DNA of 64,000 bases from Fictibacillus fluitans (GTDB taxonomy: Bacteria; Bacillota; Bacilli; Bacillales; Fictibacillaceae), in assembly GCF_030418125.1 (NCBI RefSeq), contig NZ_JAUHTR010000002.1:248001-312000 (forward strand), written 5' to 3'. Below the pieces are notes generated by a model. That model saw only the letters and a program-made list of their open reading frames with translations, was not told the origin of the DNA and ran no database searches. Shown here piece after piece: positions 55,267 to 63,422 of the stretch. The translations under genes and the position numbers were made by a program. The first letter of the stretch is position 1. Every line of letters starts with the position of its first letter.

Positions 55267-58200
55267 ATGCTGAAAAATAAAAACAAAACCATTTCATTCA
55301 GTCATGTTGAATGGAATGGCACTAACCTGAATCTTTTATTCAAAGACTTTCCTCATCATGAGCCATTTCATATTTTTATTCAAAAGAGAGACAGCGGCGA
55401 AAGAAAAACTGTAAAACATCATCTTATCGAAACATCACCTGGCTATAAACTGACGGTTTTCATGAATCAAATGGAAAAATTAGGAAAAGGCCGATGGGAC
55501 TTTTATATTGCGTTTAACGGAAGAGACGGTACGGTCAAACAGAAGGGGAGACTGGGATTGTATGATGCGCCTGTTGCGCCTGTAACCATCCGTTATCTTA
55601 CACCGATTTTTCATCAAAATCACAAAACCACATTCATTCCTTACTTTACGGAGAAAAATGGTTTGTCCCTTCATTGTGCCAATCTCATGCAGCTGGAAGA
55701 TAAAAGCTATGATGTAGTGGAATTCCAGCAAAAAGATTGCATGGTGATGGAATCAGAAAGAGCCATACAGTTGAATTGGGCTGAACCATTTTTAAATCGT
55801 GTCCACAAGGAGGAGGCGAGGCTTGTACTGAAAAGTGGAGATGCTGCGGTAGTCGTTCCCATGGAGATCGGAGTCAACAGTATCCACTTCCCAAAAAGTG
55901 AGCTGGACGTCCTGGATAAGGAAAAGAAGTGGAATGTTTATATAGAAATAGAAAAAGGACATTTGTTAGAACGCCATCGATTAGATATACAGCTTCTTTT
56001 TGACTATTTGAATCAATCTTTCTTCATCCAAATTCATAGTTCACAAACGATGAATACGGCTGTAATTAGAGGGCATATCTATGCAGAAAGCTTAGAAGTT
56101 CAAGAAGACCATGTTGTTTTCCAGATGAAAAAGAGTGACCTGCACCATGCTGAAGCAGTGAGGTTTTATATAAGGAAAAGGAGAAAAGCGGAAAAAGTAG
56201 AGCTCCAGGCAGAACGTTCCTCTCATGGTGAAAAAGAATGGATTAATATTCCAGTTTCTCAGTTTCAAAGTATCATTGGGTCTAGCGGCCGGTGGGATCT
56301 GTTTGCTGTGCTTTCTCATGCGGATGTTGTTGAAGAACGGAGAGTTGGCCAGTACTTGAATCAACCTGAATCGGTTCAAGATAAACGAGTGGGTTATCTT
56401 GAACTAAATGAAGAACTGGGTTTATCTCCATACCTGACAAAAGACAATGAATTCGCTTTTTACTTTTGTACACCTGAGCAGCATGTCAATACGCTCTATC
56501 CGTCGAAGGCTTACCTCCACCAATTAAGCATGTCTCAAGAAGGGCAATTAAAGCTTACAGCATCCATAAAGGTAGACGAGACAGACCAGTTTTCGGTTGA
56601 CTCTGTGGTGCTGCGAAGTCGTCATAATAAAAGCAACTTGATTCATATTCCGTGCACAGAAAAACCTTTAAAGCTTGGCAATAGCCGGAAAGTAAAAGCT
56701 GGATTTTCCATAAAAGATTTGCCGCTAGAGCAATTTTATTGGGATTTCTTTATTTGTGTTGTCTTTAAGAATCAAACCAAGCGGCTTGTTCGATTAAAGA
56801 ACGAGAGTCTTCTCGTTCACCGAAAACTGAAAAATGCTATTTTAAATTATAATATTAAAACCGAAGATAACTATCTCGTATATCCCTACATTACCATCAA
56901 CAATTGTCTCAGCCTGACCTACCGTCAAATGGGTGAGTTTGAAACTGTTAAATACAAGATAAATGAGTATACTGCCTTTATTTTGTACCTGCTGTGCTTT
57001 TGGTACTTTTTGAGAAAGCCGGCATGGCTGATTCATGAAAAGTATTCAGAAACGGCACAAGACAACAGTTATTACTTTTTCAAATATTGCTATGAGCAGC
57101 ATTATGACAGAAACGTGTTTTATGTCATAAAAAAGGGCTCAAAGGATGAACAGCACCTGGAGCGATATAAAAACCGTGTTGTTTATTTCATGAGTATAAA
57201 ACATCTTTTGCTGCTGCTGGGTTCCAGGATGATTGTCTCATCCGAAACGAAAGGTCATGGCTATGCCTGGCGGGTGTCACAAGGGGTCATCCGGGATTAT
57301 CTCAACAAGAAACCGTATATTTTCCTTCAGCACGGTGTACTTGGCCTTAAGAGAGTGGATAACACCTTCAAGGTGAATACAGCCAATGGAGCTGAGCTGT
57401 TTGTTGTATCTTCGGACTTTGAGAAAGAAATTGTTAAAACGTATTTCGGTTATGATGATGACAATGTAATCGTGACCGGACTTTCAAGATGGGATGTTGT
57501 GGAACAAAAAAATGCGGAGAAAGAGAAGAAAGAAATCTTTCTGATGCCTACATGGAGAAACTGGCTGGAAGAAGTACAGGATGAGCAGTTTATTCAGTCG
57601 GATTACTACTTGCAGTACAACAGCCTGATCCAATCCCAAAAGCTTGCGCATTTACTGAAAAAGCATGATGTCATTATGAATTTCTACGTACATCCAAAAT
57701 TCATGCCGTACGTTACCAACTTTACCAGCTCCAACGAGCACATCAATGTCATTCAGTTTGGCGATGCAAAGATCAATGATTTGCTCATGAGATCTGATCT
57801 TTTGATTACAGATTATTCTAGTGTTGCATGGGAGACCTATTATCAGAAAAAGCCAGTCCTCTTTTTCCATTTTGATTTGGAAAAATATCAGGAACATCAG
57901 GGCAGTTACATGGATCTTAAGAACGATTTGTTTGGTGAAGTGGCGTACAACTCAGCCGGATTGGTGGACAAATTGAGCGAGTATATTGAAAATGAATTTC
58001 AGGAAAGAGAAGAATTCAGCTTAAAGCGTCATGACTATTTTAAATATGTTGACCAAAATAACAGCTTCAGGATTTTTGAAAAGATCGTAGAGCGAGAAGC
58101 TGATATTCTTCAGCCTAAAGGATGGATAAATGGGCTTAAAAGAAACTACGCAGTACGATACACCTGGACAAAATACAAAAAATCATTGGCAGGAAAAGCA

Positions 58201-58278
58201 GGATTTGCAACCTATCATACATTAAAACGCAGCAGACACCTAGTTAAACAGGTATTCAGAAAGAATGAGTTTCAATAA
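55267..58278 (+). CDS. TagF-like CDP-glycerol:polyol-phosphate glycerophosphotransferase with long N-terminal repeats
   Basis: A 1003-residue protein. The C-terminal 400 residues are a TagB/TagF glycerophosphotransferase with the catalytic HGVLG (near residue 697), the WRNWLEE segment, and TDYSSVAWETYYQKKPVLFF with the donor-binding site. The N-terminal 550 residues are beta-rich and repeat a motif at least three times: PYFTEKNGLSLHC, PYLTKDNEFAFYF and PYITINNCLSLTY. No signal peptide; these are membrane-associated on the inside. It polymerises glycerol or ribitol phosphate for a teichoic-acid-like or capsule polymer. No other teichoic genes are next to it. Confidence 0.88.
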   Translation: MLKNKNKTISFSHVEWNGTNLNLLFKDFPHHEPFHIFIQKRDSGERKTVKHHLIETSPGYKLTVFMNQMEKLGKGRWDFYIAFNGRDGTVKQKGRLGLYDAPVAPVTIRYLTPIFHQNHKTTFIPYFTEKNGLSLHCANLMQLEDKSYDVVEFQQKDCMVMESERAIQLNWAEPFLNRVHKEEARLVLKSGDAAVVVPMEIGVNSIHFPKSELDVLDKEKKWNVYIEIEKGHLLERHRLDIQLLFDYLNQSFFIQIHSSQTMNTAVIRGHIYAESLEVQEDHVVFQMKKSDLHHAEAVRFYIRKRRKAEKVELQAERSSHGEKEWINIPVSQFQSIIGSSGRWDLFAVLSHADVVEERRVGQYLNQPESVQDKRVGYLELNEELGLSPYLTKDNEFAFYFCTPEQHVNTLYPSKAYLHQLSMSQEGQLKLTASIKVDETDQFSVDSVVLRSRHNKSNLIHIPCTEKPLKLGNSRKVKAGFSIKDLPLEQFYWDFFICVVFKNQTKRLVRLKNESLLVHRKLKNAILNYNIKTEDNYLVYPYITINNCLSLTYRQMGEFETVKYKINEYTAFILYLLCFWYFLRKPAWLIHEKYSETAQDNSYYFFKYCYEQHYDRNVFYVIKKGSKDEQHLERYKNRVVYFMSIKHLLLLLGSRMIVSSETKGHGYAWRVSQGVIRDYLNKKPYIFLQHGVLGLKRVDNTFKVNTANGAELFVVSSDFEKEIVKTYFGYDDDNVIVTGLSRWDVVEQKNAEKEKKEIFLMPTWRNWLEEVQDEQFIQSDYYLQYNSLIQSQKLAHLLKKHDVIMNFYVHPKFMPYVTNFTSSNEHINVIQFGDAKINDLLMRSDLLITDYSSVAWETYYQKKPVLFFHFDLEKYQEHQGSYMDLKNDLFGEVAYNSAGLVDKLSEYIENEFQEREEFSLKRHDYFKYVDQNNSFRIFEKIVEREADILQPKGWINGLKRNYAVRYTWTKYKKSLAGKAGFATYHTLKRSRHLVKQVFRKNEFQ

Positions 58279-58290
58279 AATGCAATAGTA

Positions 58291-58325
58291 AAAAGGCCCC
58301 TTTCTTATTTGGGAAAAGGGCCTTT
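58291..58325. terminator. bidirectional terminator between the TagF-like and AraC genes
   Basis: AAAGGCCCcttTC and gAAAAGGGCCTTT form a long hairpin flanked by A and T runs. Confidence 0.85.
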
Positions 58326-59201
58326 CTTTGTGTTCGGGTAATGCAGCTTTTCAGAATGCTTGATTTTAAATTGTTTCGGAGACTCACCGGTAAACCTTTT
58401 GAACAGCACGGTGAAGTAATTGGGGTTTTCGTAACCAACAAGCTGGGCTACCTCGCGTACCTTTAAGTTGGTTGAGACCAAAAGCCGCTTGGCTTCACCC
58501 ATTCTTCTTGTAATCAGGTAGTGGATGGGAGATAGGTCTGTCTCTTCTTTGAAAACATGGGACAGGTAATAGGGACTGATAAAAAAAACTTCCGCCAGGT
58601 CATCCAGTGACAGGCTTTTCGTATAGTGCTTGTCGATATACTCTTGTATTTGGTGAGCGAGTGATTCCCTTGATTCAGCCGAAACATCACTGTGGTGCAG
58701 GTGAAGGATGCGGTAAATCAACGTAATGAGGGAGATCAGTAAATGCTTCGAGACGCTTTCATATCCATCTGCTTTTAGTGCGGCTTCATCAAAAATCTCG
58801 GCTAACAAGGTTTTTAGTTTGTCAGAATACTTATTGCGTCTGATCACAGGCTCAATTCCTGAAGGGATGATATGGAGATCGTCGAGCCCGGAAATGGAAA
58901 GGTTGGTTACTCCGCAAAAATAGGTTTTTAATGGATGAGCTGGGTTCGACCATTCCTCGTGCAAGACGCCTTTATTGTAGATGAGGGTATCTCCATGGGA
59001 TACTTTATAGGTTGTACCATCCACCATAAACGTTCCCTTACCGGCACATATATGGACAATTTCGCTTAAGTCGTCATGCTTGTGACTGGAGAACTTCCAA
59101 TGGGGGTTATCGCTAATCTGCCCGGCATACAGAAGACGAGGGGCTTTATTGATTAACAAGGTGTCAGGGGAGAGGGATTTGTGATTGAGTACGTCTAACA
59201 T
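58305..59201 (-). CDS. AraC-family regulator with cupin sensor domain
   Basis: A 298-residue regulator with an N-terminal cupin-like sensor (GKGTFMVDGTTYKVSHGDTL) and a C-terminal AraC double helix-turn-helix (SLDDLAEVFFISPYYLSHVF, KVREVAQLVGYENPNYFTVL). It is divergent from the PhyH gene, which is its likely target. A set of CAAGAT motifs lies between them. Confidence 0.88.
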   Translation of the reverse strand: MLDVLNHKSLSPDTLLINKAPRLLYAGQISDNPHWKFSSHKHDDLSEIVHICAGKGTFMVDGTTYKVSHGDTLIYNKGVLHEEWSNPAHPLKTYFCGVTNLSISGLDDLHIIPSGIEPVIRRNKYSDKLKTLLAEIFDEAALKADGYESVSKHLLISLITLIYRILHLHHSDVSAESRESLAHQIQEYIDKHYTKSLSLDDLAEVFFISPYYLSHVFKEETDLSPIHYLITRRMGEAKRLLVSTNLKVREVAQLVGYENPNYFTVLFKRFTGESPKQFKIKHSEKLHYPNTKKGPFPK

Positions 59202-59510
59202 ACAATAACCTCCCGATTCGTTTGAGAACCATTCAGTTCAGAATAGTTCTTTTTAGTGTATAAGAGAAAGCGCTTTAAATCTATAGAGAACCGCAAGATA
59301 AGAAAGGTTTTTGTAAAGGTAAACAAGATAGTGATGGTTTCCTGCTTATAAGCGAATTTCAGGTGAAATATTACAAGATTAATAGGAGATACCCGCAAGA
59401 TTGTATAGTTTTTTTAAGAAGAAGACAAGATCGTTTATTGTACGTAAACAGCTGGGGGACTACGATTAAAACAACATCAACCAACAAATAAAAACAGGGA
59501 GGAAGTAAAA
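59202..59510. promoter_or_regulatory. divergent AraC-PhyH control region with repeated CAAGAT motif
   Basis: CAAGAT is found five times on the plus strand, starting at 59294, 59324, 59374, 59396 and 59426 (spacings 30, 50, 22 and 30 bases, near whole helical turns). A cre-like site, GAAAGCGCTTTA, lies near 59266-59277. Direct repeats suit AraC-type regulators. Confidence 0.45.
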
Positions 59511-60431
59511 ATGAACCAGCAAAAGCTCAATAATATTCTCGAAATGTCAGTTCCGTTAAATGAGAGAAAGAACAATGAACCACTGCGTGTGCTGAGTGAA
59601 GATGATTGGACGTTTTGGAAAGAAAATGGCTATGTCATCGTGCGGGATATTGTTCCAAAAGATCACCTTGAGCGGCTGGTGAACTTGATTTGGGATTTTG
59701 AAGAAAAGGACCCTCATGATTCTTCCACCTGGTATAAACCGGCAAGGCGCGAGATTCAGATGGAGGAGCTGAAAAACACAGGGATGGTGGAGCTCTACAA
59801 TCATCAGTACCTGTGGGACAATCGGATGTATCCGAAGGTTTATGAGGCATTTACAGATATCTGGGGAACGGAGAAATTGTGGGCAAGCATTGACCGCTGC
59901 AACCTCAACCTTCCAATGAAGCCCGGCCATGAGTACAACAGTTTCATCCATTGGGACGTGGATACTTCACTTGATCCCATACCGGTAAATGTGCAAGGGG
60001 TCTTGTCCCTCGCTGATACCGATGTTGATATGGGAGGGTTTCAATGCATCCCAGAGCTTTACCGTGATTTCGATGAGTGGGTAAAGAATCAGCCGGATGA
60101 CCGTGATCCGCATAAACCGGATACGGCTGGGTATTCACCGACCAAAGTGGTCACAAAGGCCGGGGATCTGCTGATTTTTAACAGCATGCAGCCGCACGGC
60201 ATCCGTCCCAATTATTCAGATAAGCCTCGTCTCGCTCAGTATATCTCCATGTTTCCTGCACAAGAGGACAACGATCAGTTGAAGGACACGAGAATCCAAT
60301 CCTGGAAAGAGAGAATACCACCAACCGGGAAGGCTTTTCCGGGAGATCCGCGCAACCTGGAGCATCAAAAATATGAGACTGCACAGCTCACGGAATTGGG
60401 AGAAAAGTTGCTGGGATTGAAAAAATGGTAG
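59511..60431 (+). CDS. PhyH-family Fe(II)/2-oxoglutarate dioxygenase
   Basis: A 306-residue phytanoyl-CoA dioxygenase-like protein. The iron ligands appear as HWDVD near residue 148 (His and Asp) and the distal His in MQPHGIRPN near 228, with Arg in KPRLAQY for the cosubstrate. It has no HEAT tail, unlike the PhyH protein at 31481. It is divergent from an AraC-family regulator and followed by its own terminator. Substrate unknown, likely a sugar- or polyol-related compound given its regulator. Confidence 0.87.
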   Translation: MNQQKLNNILEMSVPLNERKNNEPLRVLSEDDWTFWKENGYVIVRDIVPKDHLERLVNLIWDFEEKDPHDSSTWYKPARREIQMEELKNTGMVELYNHQYLWDNRMYPKVYEAFTDIWGTEKLWASIDRCNLNLPMKPGHEYNSFIHWDVDTSLDPIPVNVQGVLSLADTDVDMGGFQCIPELYRDFDEWVKNQPDDRDPHKPDTAGYSPTKVVTKAGDLLIFNSMQPHGIRPNYSDKPRLAQYISMFPAQEDNDQLKDTRIQSWKERIPPTGKAFPGDPRNLEHQKYETAQLTELGEKLLGLKKW

Positions 60432-60438
60432 ATTTTGA

Positions 60439-60466
60439 AGCAGTGCCTTGGTGCACTGCTTTTTCT
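60439..60466 (+). terminator. terminator of the PhyH gene
   Basis: AGCAGTG pairs with CACTGCT and is followed by TTTTC. Confidence 0.85.
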
Positions 60467-60523
60467 TATTCCTATTTAGGGGTACTTCACCTATAATTGT
60501 AAAAAATAATAGGGGGCCTGACC

Positions 60524-61075
60524 ATGAAAGAATTGCAGACTGCGAGGATGCGCTTGAGACCTTGGAAAACATCTGATTCCAAGGATTTGTATGAGTATGC
60601 GAAGAGTGAGGACGTGGGTCCGAATGCAGGTTGGAAGCCTCATTTGGGTGAAGAGGAAAGCAAGGAAATCATTGAGGTGTTTATAAAAGAAAATGACACA
60701 TGGGCAATTGAACTGCCTTCAGAAGGAAAGGTGATCGGCAGTATCGGTCTCCATGAACGTGTACCAGATCTGTCACAGATGCATTTGAGACAAAAGGAAA
60801 TCGGCTATGTGCTGAATCCCGCCTACTGGGGAAATGGCTATGTTCCGGAAGCCGTCAACGCTGTGCTCCAATTCGGATTTGAAGAACTGAAACTCGACGT
60901 TGTATGGTGCGGGCATTTTGATTTTAACCACAACTCCAAACGGGTGAATGAAAAGTGCGGGTTTACGTACCGGTTCAGCGAGGAGAAAATTTTGGAGCGT
61001 TTGGACGGGAAAAAAGTGATGTCCTTGTACTACAGTATACTTAGGAATGAATATGAGGGACGGGTACAACGATAG
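60524..61075 (+). CDS. GNAT acetyltransferase, RimJ/RimL type
   Basis: A 183-residue RimJ/RimL-like acetyltransferase with the opening LQTARMRLRPWKTSDSKDLY and motif A region EIGYVLNPAYWGNGYVPEAV near residues 88-107. It may acetylate the N-terminus of a ribosomal protein or a small amine. GGGGGCC region precedes the ATG. A strong terminator follows. Confidence 0.87.
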   Translation: MKELQTARMRLRPWKTSDSKDLYEYAKSEDVGPNAGWKPHLGEEESKEIIEVFIKENDTWAIELPSEGKVIGSIGLHERVPDLSQMHLRQKEIGYVLNPAYWGNGYVPEAVNAVLQFGFEELKLDVVWCGHFDFNHNSKRVNEKCGFTYRFSEEKILERLDGKKVMSLYYSILRNEYEGRVQR

Positions 61076-61083
61076 GATGAGAG

Positions 61084-61112
61084 AAAATACCGTTTTCAAA
61101 CGGTATTTTTTC
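61084..61112 (+). terminator. terminator of the GNAT gene
   Basis: AAAATACCGTTT and AAACGGTATTTT are perfect inverted repeats with a two-base loop, followed by further Ts. Confidence 0.92.
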
Positions 61113-61123
61113 GTCGGCTGTTT

Positions 61124-61263
61124 TGAAAATGATGTGATTGGTGAGTAAAGCAAGCAAAACGGTGAGATAAATAAGAAATCCCTAGAGTAAATGCAGCGGA
61201 ATGGTGGGTAAGGGACGAAATTCCGTGAGTAAACCAACAAAAGTGGTGAGATAACTCCGCCCA
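61124..61263 (+). repeat. six-unit 21-bp repeat element, copy 6 (class B)
   Basis: The leader TGAAAATGATGTGAT (61124-61138) is identical to that of copy 4. It is followed by six units at 61138, 61159, 61180, 61201, 61222 and 61243 in exact 21-bp steps, but the unit core is GGTGAGTAA or GGTGAGATAA instead of ACCGCAAGTAA. Four of the six units keep GAGTAAA or a near match. Confidence 0.88.
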
Positions 61264-61348
61264 TCTCTTCAAAAATATTGCAGGTCTTCCCGGTTGAACA
61301 GGGAATGTATAAAATATTCGATTTTTCGCCAAGAAAGGGGTGCCTGCT

Positions 61349-62302
61349 GTGAAAATTGTCATTTTGGGTTACGGTTTTATCGGAAACATCCATTTAAGCG
61401 CCTATCAGAAAATGAATGATGTCGAAGTGGCCGGGATTTACTCGACAACCAAAACCGGCAGCATTGAAGGAGTACCGGTATACAACGATCTGGACGAGTG
61501 CCTGGAGCTTGCGGATGTGGTGGATATTTGTCTGCCGACCTTTATGCATCGTGAGGTTTTTGAAAAAGCGGCAGCCAGGGGCAAGCATATTTTTCTGGAA
61601 AAGCCGATGGCGCATACAGAGGAAGACTGCCGGTTCATGCTGGAACTGGAACAGCGTTCGGCTGGCAAAGTCATGGTCGGACAGGTGCTTCGTTATTTTC
61701 CGGAATACCGCCAGTTAAAAGAGAATATTGATCCCGGCAAGCCAGCGTCCTCGCTGCTTTCAAGGCGGTCACAGCTGCCGGTCAGCGCGAAAAACTGGTC
61801 GCTCGACCGCAACAACAGCGGCGGTGTCATACTTGATCTTTTGCTTCATGACATTGACTTTGCATGCTGGGCGTTTGGGCCGGTGACAAGAATTTACGCA
61901 CAAAGTGATGCCGAGTATTACTACGCATTACTAACCCTGCGTCATGAGAATGGGTCCATCACCAGGCTGGAAGGAAGCTGGAGGTATGAGGGCGGCTTTG
62001 TTCAGGAGGCGGAAATCGCACAGGAAAATGAGCTATTTACCTACAACAGCCAGGATGTTCTTCCGTTGCAGGTTCATCAAAAGGCCTCAGCTTCAAAGGA
62101 TTCCACCGAGATTCCGGCAGTACTTTTGCGGGACGATCCCTGGTATCTCGAGCTGCGGGAATTTATCGACGCCATCCGAGACGACCGCCCCATCCCGATA
62201 ACACTTCAGGATGCGTATGAAAGCACAAGGGTGGCTTTGCTGGCCTTGAAGTCGGCGGACGAAAAGCGGCCCATTTCCTTAGTGAAGGAGCTGAATGCCT
62301 GA
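61349..62302 (+). CDS. Gfo/Idh/MocA family oxidoreductase
   Basis: A 317-residue sugar oxidoreductase with the Rossmann start KIVILGYGFIGNIHLSAYQK, signature LEKPMAHTEEDCRFML near residue 90 and catalytic-domain block GGVILDLLLHDIDFACW. GTG 61349 follows AAAGGGG by eight or so bases; GTG 61340 is less likely. Its TGA overlaps the ATG of a second family member, so both are translationally coupled. Confidence 0.88.
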   Translation: MKIVILGYGFIGNIHLSAYQKMNDVEVAGIYSTTKTGSIEGVPVYNDLDECLELADVVDICLPTFMHREVFEKAAARGKHIFLEKPMAHTEEDCRFMLELEQRSAGKVMVGQVLRYFPEYRQLKENIDPGKPASSLLSRRSQLPVSAKNWSLDRNNSGGVILDLLLHDIDFACWAFGPVTRIYAQSDAEYYYALLTLRHENGSITRLEGSWRYEGGFVQEAEIAQENELFTYNSQDVLPLQVHQKASASKDSTEIPAVLLRDDPWYLELREFIDAIRDDRPIPITLQDAYESTRVALLALKSADEKRPISLVKELNA

Positions 62303-63273
62303 TGAAGATTTCTATTTTATCAACTGCCCATGTTCATTTTGAAGCCTTTGCAAGTGCGGTAAAGCAGTGCGCGGGCACGGAGCTGGCCGGGATTTATGAC
62401 GATGATGCCCACCGCGGTAAAAAGAAGGCGGCTGATCTGCAGACCGTCTTTTATGAAAACCTTCATGATGCACTGTCGGTATGTGAGGCGGTGGTCGTCT
62501 GTTCCGAGAATGCCAAGCATGAGGAGCTGGTGCTTGCCGCCATTGAAGCGAATAAACACGTTCTGTGCGAGAAGCCGCTGGCCATATCCACTGTCAGTGG
62601 GGAGCGGATGGCAAAAAAGGCTGTGGAGCAGGACGTGGTATTGGCTACCGCATTTCCGCTGCGGTTCAACACACCGGCCATGGAACTGAAACGGGTGATT
62701 GAGCAAAAGCAAATTGGAGAAGTGCTGGCCTTTCACGGTAAAAACCCGGGGCAGTGCCCGAAAGGCTGGTTTATTGATAAAAAGCGTTCAGGCGGGGGTG
62801 CACTGATGGATCACATTGTCCATCTCGCTGATTTAATGAGATGGCTGACCGGAGCCGAAGTGTCAAAAATCTATGCAGAAGCCGATTCATTTTTGGTTCC
62901 GTGCATTACGATTGACGATGTGGGACATGTACAGCTGGAATTTAACAATGGCATTATTGCCGATATTGACCCAAGCTGGTCGCGGCCGGAAGGCTATCCG
63001 ACGTGGGGAGGAATAGACCTCCGGGCGACCGGAACCCAGGGGGCGGTCGATTTACGGGCGTACGCACAGAAAGTGACTCAATACAACAATACGAAGACCC
63101 TTCAACACGATTATGGTGACTTTGAATATTTGTACATGATGAATGCCTTTGTTGAAACCATTGGAAATCACCAGACCGAGCTTGCAACTGCCTGGGACGG
63201 GGTAGCCGCCACCAAAATCGTGGAAGCTGCCTACCAATCGGCAAAGGAACATGAAGTCGTAACGATTACATGA
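62302..63273 (+). CDS. Gfo/Idh/MocA family oxidoreductase
   Basis: A 323-residue Gfo/Idh/MocA enzyme with KISILSTAHVHFEAFASAVK at the start, where the usual GxGxxG is replaced by a TAHVHF stretch, signature CEKPLAISTVSGERMA near residue 89 and GGGALMDHIVHLADLMRWL near 165. It overlaps the previous gene at TGATG. The pair may oxidise and reduce two positions of one sugar. Confidence 0.88.
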   Translation: MKISILSTAHVHFEAFASAVKQCAGTELAGIYDDDAHRGKKKAADLQTVFYENLHDALSVCEAVVVCSENAKHEELVLAAIEANKHVLCEKPLAISTVSGERMAKKAVEQDVVLATAFPLRFNTPAMELKRVIEQKQIGEVLAFHGKNPGQCPKGWFIDKKRSGGGALMDHIVHLADLMRWLTGAEVSKIYAEADSFLVPCITIDDVGHVQLEFNNGIIADIDPSWSRPEGYPTWGGIDLRATGTQGAVDLRAYAQKVTQYNNTKTLQHDYGDFEYLYMMNAFVETIGNHQTELATAWDGVAATKIVEAAYQSAKEHEVVTIT

Positions 63274-63300
63274 GCACCTTTTACATGGGTGCTTTTTTTC
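63273..63300 (+). terminator. terminator of the oxidoreductase pair
   Basis: GCACC pairs with GGTGC and is followed by TTTTTTT; it begins within the stop region of the second oxidoreductase gene. Confidence 0.8.
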
Positions 63301-63319
63301 TGCCTATTTATTACATTTT

Positions 63320-63340
63320 AATTGAATATTATTCTCAATT
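63320..63340. promoter_or_regulatory. Fur-like palindrome before the ABC exporter
   Basis: AATTGAATATTATTCTCAATT is a 21-bp imperfect palindrome with perfect AATTGA/TCAATT arms. It matches the Bacillus Fur-type TGATAATNATTATCA pattern at 12 of 15 positions when aligned on TGA/TCA. Confidence 0.4.
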
Positions 63341-63422
63341 AGGATAGGATGTTAGTAGATTACGAAGTTTCTCCTTCTCATTTTCTGGAGATTCACATTT
63401 TAACAAGAAGGAGGGGGCATCC

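Noticed and set aside
61096-61362. His/Phe-rich minus-strand frame
   Set aside because: It translates repeat copy 6 and its flanks, runs into the next gene start and lacks a ribosome binding site.
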